From Verrucomicrobiota bacterium (GTDB lineage: Bacteria; Verrucomicrobiota; Verrucomicrobiia; Limisphaerales; UBA11320), in assembly GCA_016199985.1 (NCBI GenBank), contig JACQFQ010000037.1, forward strand, positions 62,001-126,000: DNA of 64,000 nt, in the 5' to 3' direction. Below, in pieces: positions 29,084 to 41,000 of this stretch. The first letter of the stretch is position 1, and every line of letters begins with the position of its first letter. Under the pieces are notes generated by a model that saw only the letters and a list, made by a program, of their open reading frames with translations, did no database searches and was not told the origin of the DNA. The position numbers and the translations under genes are program-made.

Positions 29084-32000
29084 GTGCCTACATGGGATCA
29101 GTTTAGCCTCGAGCCTCTGGAGCAACGTCAGATGTTGTCTGGAGATCCTTTGGCCGTTTCCACAGCGACTTCGCCAGCCCATCCCCTGACCATCGAGCAG
29201 GTGAACCACCAATCGTCCGACGCGCTGACCGGAGATTCGCTGGCGCCTTCAGCCGGAGCAGACATCTTCGGAGGGATCACCCTGGCAGACATCATGGGGC
29301 CTGAACCATTACCAGGCGCTCCGACCCCGTCCCCGGCTTTGGAAAGCGACGCCGCGCTCTCCGGCGCGAGCCACCCAGGTTCGGTCGCGTCCGATGATCA
29401 GCAGAGCAAGCTCACCGCGGCGTCCCCCATTGCGGCGCCTCCGAACGCGTCAACTCTTGACGCGACCGCCGCGGCCGCCGCGGTCAGCGCGCCCTCCAAC
29501 GCGGAGCAAATGGTGGACACGCTCACAGCGCCCAATGGACCGCCACAAGCGACGAGCCTTCCTCCGCCCAGCCTTGCCTCCCCATCCGTCGACAAGGCGC
29601 TTTATTCCGTCGACCGAATGGCGTCGATCCTCTTGCCTTTCCTCTCTGCGGGCCAGGTTTCCGGCCTCACAATCATCACTCACGGATTCCAATTGCTCGC
29701 CTCCGGAGGGGACTCCCTGATGGATCTCGCCAGAGCCATCCAGAAGCGAACCAACGGCTGGTTGCTGGACTACGACATCACCGGCGACACACCCCGGCCT
29801 GGATTCGATCCCGATCAATCGGTCCTTCCTTCCTCTGACAACACTCAGCCCCACGAGGCGGTCCTCCTTTTCGATTGGGCCGACGCGAGCAACAATCTGT
29901 CCTCCGGTTGGGGTGATGCAGCGGGGGATGCCCTCTTCAATCTGATCACCCAGCTCGGTTTTGTGGACCCCAACAAGGGGGAGGCGAACACGCTGCCATT
30001 GCATTTCATCGCGCACAGCTTCGGGAGCGTGGTGACCAGCGAAGCGGTGGAAAGGTTGGCTCGGTTTGATGTCCCGGTGGATCAAGTGACCTACCTGGAT
30101 CCTCATGATTTCAACCAGGGCTTGGTTTTCGATGGCGCTCAACAACTGTTCACTCTGGGCGCCCCCGAGGGTTATGGCGCCTCGGTGTGGTCCAATGTTT
30201 CCTTCACCGACGTTTATTACGAGACACGGGGAGCCAATGGCAGCCTTGTGCCTGACGCGGTTGTCCCGAGAGGCCGCCCGATCGTGGGCGCGTACGATCT
30301 TCTGCTCGCGGGCGGGAACCAGCTTCCCGGAAACGCCTCCGACGGGGCGGGAGCCTATGACACCCTCAACACCAGCGGGGACCACTCCTACGTTTGGGAC
30401 AGCTTCTACATGGCGACCGTGACGGGCGGCGCCATCAGTTCGCAAGGAACCCGCCTGCTGAATCTGGGGGTGGATCTCGACGGCGACGGACACCAGGACA
30501 CTCGACCCGCCCCGGCCCAGGATGTGGATTTCAGCGCCACAGGGTTCGCGCTCAGCCACGCAGCCGGCGGGGAGAGCCGGCGTCATCTCCCGCAGTTTGC
30601 GCCTAACTTCTTTTCCGCATCGCAAGACCACCGTTACACATCCAGCCTTCTCTGGGATCCCGCCGCTCAGACGCCCAACGCAAAAACTCTGCTCGATTGG
30701 AACCTGACCGCAAGCCAGCTGGAAAACATCCAGTGGGCGCCTCGTTGGAACCCCCTTGTGATCACCAATGGCGATTTCGACGGCGGTGTTTCTCCGTTTG
30801 GATCGGCGCGACCAGGCTGGGCCTACAACGGCGGCAACCCGGCAGGCATTGTTCAGCCCTCGGCGCTGGGCATCGGCAACGGGACGAACTATCTCTTCCT
30901 CGATTCGGAATCCGGTTCCGCGGACCACAATCCCGTTTTTATCTCACAAGGGGCCGGCATCTTGAGCATGGACTTGGAGAATGCTTCTCCCTTGAGCCCA
31001 AAGGGCAAATTGGAAGTCCTCCTCGTCGATGCGCAGGGCGAGGTGTCCCTGGGCAAGATCCAGCTGCCGCTCACGGGAAAGACCACCGCGAAGCTCCCCA
31101 TCCCCGATCGCTTCCTCGGGGAAGTCGCGCAGATTCGGATGCGCGTCTCGGCGGACAGCTCGTTCAAGGCCGGCGTGGGAATCGATAACGTGCGCTTCGA
31201 GTCCGCGTTTGTGGGCAGGACCGGGGATGTGTTCGAAATCGACCTCAGTCAAGCCACCAGCGCGGATCACTTCGAACTGCCCGATTTTGGTCCCGACTTT
31301 CTTTCCTTGAGCTCGGAGAAGCCCGACCGACGCGGAGACCACTCCCTCATCCGATCCATTGGAGGCAAGGACTACAGTTACGGCAAAATCATCCTTTCTG
31401 ATCGCTGGGGCGAGCCTTACTCCGAAACCGGCCACTTCCTGTTTGCCCCTTCGTCGGCGAACGACTCGCTTCCCGGAGATTTGGCAAGCGGCGAGGGCAA
31501 CGGCGGCTACCAGGGGACGTTCCATCTCCAAGTAAGCTACACGCCCTCCCGAACCGGGTTCGCGCTCGGCAGCTCCATCGGAGTCACATTGGTCGTCAAC
31601 GCTGGCGCGACGGGGACGGGACCCAACGCCGTGGTGTCCGGCTCCGGGATCGTGGCCGTGGCCAGAGCCCAGCAGCGGCTGAACTGGCTCGGGATGCGCG
31701 ATCTCAATCAGCAGGTTCTCGATGTCGACGCGATCCTGGGAGATCTCACCGCCTCCTCTCTCCAGCGATTTCAAACGGCCGAACACCTGGATCAAACCGC
31801 CGTTTCGGGCGGCGGCATCGACGCTCCCACGGCCGCCAGGCTCAACGCGCCCATCTACACGGCCAAGGGATCATCCGATGCGCTCAGGCCTGGCGAAATA
31901 CAGCTGCTCACCCAGGCCCCAACGTTGTTCGATCGCATCGCCGCCGCTTTGGGACAAATCCCCCAGCTTTCAGCGGCTCTGCCGCTCGTTGGCATCTTCC

Positions 32001-35000
32001 AGGATCTGAACGCGCTCCAAGGGGAAGCCAAAGCGCTGATCTCCCTGGCCAGCGGCCTGGACTTCTCGAAGCTCTTCGGTTCACTCCTGAGCGATCCGTT
32101 GAACGCCTTTCTATCGAGCTCCACAGCGGCGTCCTCTGTGGCGGATCTGGTGGCATCGCTGAACCACAATCCCTCGCTCATTTTCAGCTCCCCGAAGGCA
32201 ACCGCCGATGAGCTCTCGCTGACTGGAAGCCTAAACATCGACAAATCCGTGGACCGCCAGCTCGAGCTGGGATCCAGCCTCCGGGACAGTGGATTCAACC
32301 TCGGCGACGCGGCGGACGGGGCCGCTCCGGGCGGGGTCACCGTCGCGCTGAAGCTTCATTTTGAAGCCCAACTGACGGTCGGGATCGATCGCTCAAAACT
32401 ATCGGATCCCGCCAACGCGCTGTTCATCCGCCTCGGGAACATCAAGGCCACCGCTTCCGTTGATACCAGCGCCCTGACCTTCCAGGCGTCCTTGGGGATT
32501 CTCAGAGTGCTTGTGAAAAACGGGACAGTGAAGCTCTCCGCCGCCGTTGCCATAGGGATGGTGGATTCGGATCCCCTAGGCATCACCGCTGATGGCCGCC
32601 TCACGCTGGGCGAGCTCTCCCGCGTGAATCCTCTTTCCTTGTTCACTGTCAGTTCAGCCACCGGATCCCTCGCGGCGCGATTCCCGTTTGAACTGGCCTT
32701 GGGCAAGTTCAAGACCACCGGCTCGCCCCAGTTTTCGTTCTCACTGGCGGCTGGCAGCGACAATTCCAGCGGGTTTTTCAACCCTCAGCCCCTTCAATAC
32801 TCGCTTTCCGGGCTGGAGGACGCCTTCGGCGCGCAGGGCATCGGAGGGTTCCTCTCCATGAAGCCATCCGATCTGCTGTCCGGGTTGGGCCAGGCGTTTG
32901 ATGGCCTTGGCCTCGTGCCGTCGGACTCCGTCTTCAGTGAGGCCCTTCATTTCCTCCCCGGAGCCACTTGGAAGAAGATCACGACCGCCGGCGGAGCAAC
33001 GGTGTCTCCGATGGACATCGCCAAAGCGCTCAAAGATCAAGTGTTGAATGTGCTGACCAAGTCGGATGGCTCCCCACTCTTCAAAACGATCCAGGATGTC
33101 ATCGAACGGATCCAGAAGATCGTGACGATTGATCTCACCCTCGACAAGGACCGGGGTCCGATTCTGACCCTGGACTTCAACATTCACGAGAACTTGCCCG
33201 ATTTCGCCACCAGCATTGACTTCGGATTCGGTCTCGGGGATTTGGCGGACTTCAGCACCCAGAGCCAATTCACCATCACCCCGTCGGTGGATCTCAGTTT
33301 CCGATTGGGCATCGTGATGACGCCCATTGGGAACGGCTTTGCCCTGAAGCCTGGAACGCGCGTGGTGAATGTAACGCAGAAGGACTCCACGGTGCTGAAG
33401 AGCGAGATCAACGGCGAACGAGCCATCCAACTGAACACCGACGCCAATCAGCCGGATCTGCTCATCACGGTTCGCAACGCATTGGTGGGCGACCGCGGCG
33501 TTTTCCGCGTGAACCTATCGAAGGTTCAAACGATCGAGGATGTGGAGAGCGCCATCATCTCCCAGACATTCGCGAACGGCCAGGGCCAGGTGGCCGCGTT
33601 TCGACGAGGCGACCGTTTGGTCCTTCAGGATCTCAGCCTGTTCGGCGGCAAAGCGGGAACACAGGTCTTCCGGGTTTCCCTCGCCCCGGGTTCCTTCGCA
33701 GGACTGCCTGGGATAGGGTTGGGAATCGCAGGTTCGGATGACGATGGCGACGGCGTTATCGAAGGCTCGCCCCTGCACGGCGATTCGATCGGCAATCATG
33801 TCTTCCTGCAAAACGCGACTCTGGTTGGACGTCTGGCGCTCAACGCCACCGATCTCAACGCTTCGGCGCGGCTGGGTTTCCTCGGACTCAGCATCAACAA
33901 GGGAACAGGCGCGGCCGAGGCCATCGTAACAGTCCATCTCTCGGACCCGGGCGTAGGTCCCCAACACGACGGCCGTATTTTCCTCAACGAGCTTCTGGAT
34001 TCTTTCGATTTGGAGCGATGGATCGCGAGCAGCGGGCCCATTCCGGATAACGGGATCCTCAGCGGGATCGCGACGATTCGAATCGGCCTTGGGTTGGACC
34101 CGCCGGTTACGATTCGCGTATCCCCCCCCGCAGCCAGCGACACCCGACCGCGCACTGCGGAAGACCTGATCACCGACCTGAACGACGCCATCAGTCAGAC
34201 CTCCCTCGCGGGCGTCGTCAAAGCGCGAGCCAATGGGAACGGAGTCCGCTTCGAGGTCTGCCTGGATACGCCCACCGACTTGACGATCCGGGTAGACGAC
34301 AACGACCCCGCGGCGACGGACCTCCATCTCACAACTGAAACCGTCACAATTCCGGCCTGCCTTCTCAGGGTGGACTTCACCGGAAACGCCCACCTTGTTC
34401 TCCCTGTGTCCATCCAGCCAGCGGTTGTGGGCGCCATTCTGGGCAACAATCCGCGCGTCCTCATCGATTGGACCGACCTGACGCGCACCAGCACCCTGAG
34501 CGTTCGGACTGAAGGTTTCGACATAGTGGGCGGGCTGGCGAATTTGGCCGTCGACCAGGTTTTGCGTTCCCTCGAAGGCCTGCGCGATACGGTCAAATCG
34601 ATTGAAGACTCGTCGCTCTTCCAAAAACCCCTGCCCATCCTTAAGAAGTCCGCCGCGGAGCTCATTCAACTGACGCGCCGCTTCGACGACTTCCTGGCGA
34701 AGCTGCGCGAAGACAAGCCGAAGACCGTCCAGCAAATCTCCGACTGGATCGACGCCGCTTTAGCGAAGTTATTCGGCGCCGACGCGTCGACATCCCCGGC
34801 CTCGGCCGACCTCAAGTTAAAGCCCATCGTGAAGTACGCCGACCGGCTGCTGAAGATCACGTTCGTGGTGGAGCTGAGCGACGATCTGAAGATCCCCATC
34901 AACTTCGACGCCGGGTTCTTGAAGGGCCTTCCCGAAAGTCTGATCAGTGGGGACGGACTTTTGGAAGTAAAGCCCAGCGTCAGCCTTCGACTGACCGTCG

Positions 35001-38000
35001 GAATCGATGTCTCGAAACCCCTCGCTCCTCAGTTCTATATCTATGATAGCGGCGATCGCGAGGACTCCAGTCGACTGGTGATTTCCCTGTTCGCTGAGGC
35101 GAGGAATCTTCGCTTTCACGCGGGCCTGGGACCTTTTGGCGTCGCTCTGGGCGATGGCTCCCACGACAGCTTCCTCCTCCTGGACAACGGGAGCGGAGGC
35201 GCGGCCACGTTCTCAGCGGCCTTGGTCGAGAATACCACAACGCACCGTTACGCCCTTTTTGGCGGGCTCTCATCCAACTCGTTCGACACAAAACTCAAGG
35301 GTCAGATCAGCGGTCGATTGCCGGTGACCCTCCCTGGGAAGATCTCCCCGGAGTCAGTGCCCCTCACCTTCACTCACAGCCTGGATGGAACCGTTCACAA
35401 TGTGGACGGCCCCGCGATCAACTGGAAACCGGAACTCCCGCAGCTCGACCTACCCACCACGTGGGACGGGTTCATCGAAGGGCTCGATCGCGTCCTCAAG
35501 GCCCTGCAAGACCTTGCGGGTTCGTCGTTGGGCAAGGTCAACATTCCAATCGTCGGTGTCCGCTTCAGCGAACTCGGCCGGATACTGGGCGATCTCAGAT
35601 CGCAAATCACGCAACTCAGGGAAGACAAGCTGATCGAGAGAAGCACACGGGGACTTCAGGAACTCATCTACCGCGCTCTGGGCCCCGGGGGGTTGAACTG
35701 GCTTATGGACGCCCCTGACGTTGTGAATGCGGCGCTGAACTTGGGCGACGCGGACAAGATCGTGACACCGTCGGACGTCTTCAACGTCACCGACCCTTCC
35801 AAGACTCGCGATGAGGTTGAATTCGCGCTCTGGCTGGGACAATCAAAAACCCTTTTCAAGACGGACACGCCGTTTGCCTTTGACCTCTCGGCAGTCCCTG
35901 GCCTCGGGCTTGAGCTCAGTGGGAATGTAGAAGTGAAAGTCGAATGGGAGATGCAGCTCCGGATCGGCATCAGCAAGGACCGAGGAGTCTTCGTGGACTT
36001 CAGTCGCAACGGCGTGAATGCGACGATCGGAGATCAGGTCAAGTCGGGCGATCTTCACGTCGCCTTCTCCGCCGCAATCCCCGGGTTCCATGCCACCGGG
36101 AAGCTTGGGTTCCTCCAGGTCGACGCCGAGGATCTGGTGGAAAACGGCCACGGGAGTTCCATCGGCGGAACCTTCCTGCTTGATTTCGACCCCACCGCAA
36201 CGCTGGGCCAAAGGATCACCCTGGCCGACCTCGGGGGAGGTCGCGACCTCTTCCGAGCGCCGGACTATGACTACGGACTCAACCTCGGCCTGAGGCTCAC
36301 GGCCAGCTTCGGAGGCAGCGCGGAGTTTCCGCGCATCCGCACCGACCTTCACATCGTTTGGGGCAAGACCACCGACTCTGATCTCTGGTTCGACAACACC
36401 CAGGTCAATCTGGGCGATTTTATCGATCAGTTCCTCGGACCGCTGCTCGCCAAGGTCAAATCGATTCTCGATCCGATCCAGCCGGTGCTCGACATCCTCG
36501 ACGCGCGCCTCCCGGTCATCTCGGATGTGGTGGGGAGCAAAATCACCCTCATCGACCTGGCGCAGGTCTTCGGCTACGTCTCCCCGGGAACAGCGGACTT
36601 CATCCGGTCGGTGATTCAGATTAACTCGCTCATCCGCAGTGTCCCCAACCTGGGCTCGGACCTCTGGCTCGACATCGGACTCCTGGACCCGGGCGCCTAC
36701 GATTTTCGCGTCAAGGGCAACGTGAATTGGGACAAAGCCCAGGTATCCAAGCTGGTCGCCGACAATGCGCGCACTCTCGCGTCCAGCGATGTTTTCAAGG
36801 CGATCACCCAGAAGACGAATTCCAGCATCGTCGACCAAACCCGCGCCTTGTCGGGAAGGAAAGTGGGTTTCCAGTTTCCGATCTTTGAGCACCCCTCGAG
36901 CCTGTTCAACCTCCTGCTCGGCCAGGACATCGCGTTGATCACCTACACCATGCCGGAGCTCCGGTTCAAGTTTCAGTACAGCCAGTTCTTCCCGCTCCTC
37001 GGCCCGCTCGGCGTCCGGATCACCGGATCCATCAGCGCGCGCATCGACCTTGCTTTCGGATACGACACCTATGGCATTCGGCGATTCGCGGCGACCAAGC
37101 ACGCGGTCGACCTCCTGCAAGGCTTCTACATCAGCGACACCGAAAACGCCGATGGGACGGGCGCCGATGTGCCGGAAATCGTGTTGAGCGGCGCGCTGAC
37201 CGCCGCCGCCGAGCTCAACATCGCGGTCGCGCAGGCGGGAGTGGGCGGAGGCATCTTCCTGGACGTCTTCTTCGATCTGCATGACTACCCCGACCCCATC
37301 ACGGGCAAGCCTGACGGCAAGATCCGGTGGAATGAATTGGCGAGGAGCTTCAAGCTCGGACCGATTCACATCTTCGATGTTTCCGGCTCTCTCACCGCGC
37401 GTCTTTTCGCGTATGTGAAAGTGGGATTCGATACTCCGTTCGGGTTCGTCACGATTTACGAAGCGAGCAAGGAATTCGCCAGGGTCACGCTGCTGAACTT
37501 CAAGATCCCCCGCCCTGCGGACCCGCCTCCTGCGCTCGCTCAACAGCAGGGCCGCACCCTCACCCTCAACACAGGGGCGGGACCCAACGCATTCAAGGTC
37601 ACGGCGGGCCCGCAGCAACAGTCCGCCGTGGTTGAGTACAACGGCGAGCGGGCGCTGTTCACCGGCATTGACCACATCGTCGCGTATGGCGGACCCGGCA
37701 ATGACACGCTGGTCATCGACGCCAGTGTCGCCGCCACCGTGGAGTTCTTTGGAGGAGCGGGCGACGATCGCCTGGTCGCCGGCGGAGGTCGTGTCATCTT
37801 CCACGGCGGGCCGGGCAATGACACGCTGATCGGCGGCCCGCTGGCCGATGAGCTGTACGGTGATTCTGGAGACGACGAACTGATCGGCAACGGAGGCGAC
37901 GACATCCTCGATGGCGGAGAAGGAAACGACACGCTCCAAGGAGGCGAAGGAAACGACGCGCTTTTCGGAGCGGCCGGAGACGACGCCCTCTATGGCGGCC

Positions 38001-41000
38001 TGGGCGACGACATCCTCTGGGGAGACAAGAGCTCCGACGGCTCTCTATCGAAGGGCAATGACCGGCTGTTCGGGGATGAAGGCGCGGACAAGCTCTACGG
38101 AGGAGAGGGGGATGACCTGCTCGATGGAGGGCTCGACGACGATCTGCTCATGGGCGGCGCCGGTCGGGATCAACTTTTCGGCCGGGAAGGCAATGATGAA
38201 CTGCACGGGGAGGATGACGCTGACACCCTCGACGGCGGCCCCGGAATCGACCGATTGTTGGGAGAAGCCGGAAATGACCTGCTCTTCGGCGGGCCTGGGG
38301 ATGACCTCCTGGATGGAGGCTCTGAGAACGATATCCTCTCGGGCGACGAGGGAAGCGACACCCTTCGCGGCGGAGACGGCAACGATCTTCTGTTTGCCGG
38401 AGTGTGGACTCGCAATGGCACAACGAAGGAACATCGTCTCGTCGGAGGCGAGAACACCTTGGACGGAGGCCAGGGCGACGACGAACTCTACGGGGACTCC
38501 GGCGTGGATCACATCACCGGCGGTCCGGATAACGACCTGATCGTGGCCAACCGCGGAGGCGGCGATTTGGATGGCGGAGACGGCAACGATGTCATTTTTG
38601 CGGGCGCGGACGCCTCAGATCCCGGAGACTCCCTGGCGGTTGTGATCTTGGGAGGTTCTGGCGATGACATCCTTTATGGCGGCTCAGGGCCCGACCACAT
38701 CGATGGAGGTTCCGGCAAGGACCGTATCTACGCGGGCGCAGGCGTGGACTGGGTCATCGGCGGCGCTGGGGACGACTGGATCGAAGGGGGAGCGGATGCC
38801 GATACCATTTTCGGAGACCTGGAATCAGGAAAGCCGGCGGACGGGACCAACGCCGACACGATTTTTGGCGGCCCGGGCGATGATCAGATCTTCGGGGGCG
38901 TCGGCAACGATCTGATTCAGGGCGACAGCGGCAACGACCTCATCGATGGAGGCGAAGGCGCGGACAAGATCTTTGGCGGCGTCGGCGACGACACCATCGC
39001 GGGCGGATTGGGAAGCGACCAGATTCTCGGTGGAGCCGGACAAGACTTGATCTGGGGCGGCCTACGGCCCTTCACTCGCGAGCTCTTCAAGCAGGTCGGT
39101 TTCGCCTCGGACGGCCTCACGCCGTTGATCGTGGTTAACGCGGCGGAGCCTCACGATCACGATGGAGACAACATTCTCTCCGGTGGAGAGGAAACTGACT
39201 GGATTTTCGGCGCGGATGGTAGAGATGTCATCACCGGCGACGCAGGGGCGGATTACCTGGATGGCGGCGCCGGAGACGACCGCGTCGTCGGCGGCTCCGA
39301 TATCGCGCATCTGTCGGCCGGAGATCTGGGCGACGTCATACACGGCGGAAGCGGCAACGACGTGCTGCATGGCGGCTGGGGCATCGATAAGCTCTTCGGT
39401 GACGACGGAAACGATCTTCTCTTCGGCGACGAAGGAGCTGGCGATCACGGGGAGCTGCTAGAGGGACAACAGCTGTTCGGAGGCGCAGGAGACGACCTCC
39501 TCTACGCGTTCGCTCCCACCCAAAACATGCTCGCCGAGTACTCGCTCAAAGGAGATCAACTCTTCGGCAACGCGGGCAACGACATCCTTTATGGCAACAT
39601 CCGAAGCGAGAAGCTGGACGGCGGAGACGGAAACGACGTTTTGATGGGCGATGCCCTGTCGGGACCGGACTACGCTTCCAATCTGGACGCGGCCTTCGAC
39701 CTTCAGGATGACAAGGGCCGCTTCATAGGCCCGGCCGACCTCTTGATCGGAGGCAGCGGAGAGGATCAGCTTTACGGCGGCGGCGGCGACGATGAGCTTC
39801 GCGGCAACGCAGACTCTGATTTCCTGGATGGGCAGGATGGGCAGGACAAAGTCTATGGGGGAGCATGGAATGACATCATTCTCCTGGATACCAGCCCGAC
39901 GGCGAATCGCAGATACCTCAACCCAGGGGATACGATCGACGGACACGGGAACACCGCCACCGGCGACGCGGAAGATGACTTGGCGACCGACATCCTGCTC
40001 ATCCAGGGCAGCCCAAGCGATGACACCATCTTCATCAGCCAGACGATCGAAGGCCGCAACGCCAGCGCTCAGATTCTGGTTCAGATCAACCCTTCAGATC
40101 CGAAGAGCCATCAGGAGCTCAAGGTCATTTGGAGAGCGAACGACGCCAACGGAACCCCGCTGATCGAGCAGATTCAGGTGGCGGGTTTGGCGGGGAACGA
40201 TCGCATCGAATTTCTTCAGACCAACAAAAACGCGGGAATCTATGCCCTGGATGTCAGCGATCTCGCGGCGCGGTCCGCTGACTATGTCGCTGTTTTTAAC
40301 GGCGGCGCCGGCGACGACACATTGGTGGGCGGCGCGGGTCGGGACGAGCTGATCGGCGGCCCCGGCAACGACGCGCTTTGCGGCAACGGAGGAGACGATC
40401 GCCTCTGGGGCGATAACGCCGACAACACGGGCTCAGGCAACGACAGCTTGTTCGGAGGCGAGGGCAACGACGACCTCCTCGGAGGCGGGGGCAACGACCG
40501 ACTGTATGCCTGGTCCAAACTCCCGGCCACGAACCCGCGAACCAACGAGTTTGGCGTTTGGGACGCCCAAGACAAGCTGGAGGACACTGGGCTCAACCGC
40601 GTTCTGGGCGGCGAAGGCGATGACGATCTCTATGGCGGCACCGGCGCTGATTTCCTCTATGCCGGCGGTCAGGCCGGGGATCATCTCTACGATCGCGCGG
40701 GCGTCCTCTTCCAAAACCGCCAGGAGCTGACAGCGGGAACGACGAGCCAGCAGTCGGCCTGGAAGGACTATCTCAAGACCCTCGACAAAGTTTGGTATAT
40801 CTCCGGATCGGGGTCGGATGACGTCATCCGGGTTGATTTCGTCACCGAACCCGGACTGCTCCAGGGTCATCACCTTGTGACCCGGTTAACCAAGGGACTC
40901 AACGGCTTTACTTTCGCCGCGGATGTGCGGCTGGACTTCGATGCCGTGGATAGCTCCGGCAAGCGCGTGTGGCGGGCAGATGAACTGAGTCTGCAACTCA

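Noticed and set aside
28920..29189. 89-codon frame overlapping the start of the giant gene in another frame
   Set aside because: It has a TTG start, no ribosome binding site and no recognisable features; it probably only fills the leader region.
35843..37939. Minus-strand frame of 698 codons within the giant gene
   Set aside because: It mirrors the codon bias of the giant protein; Asp/Glu/Arg/Val-rich with no fold signature.
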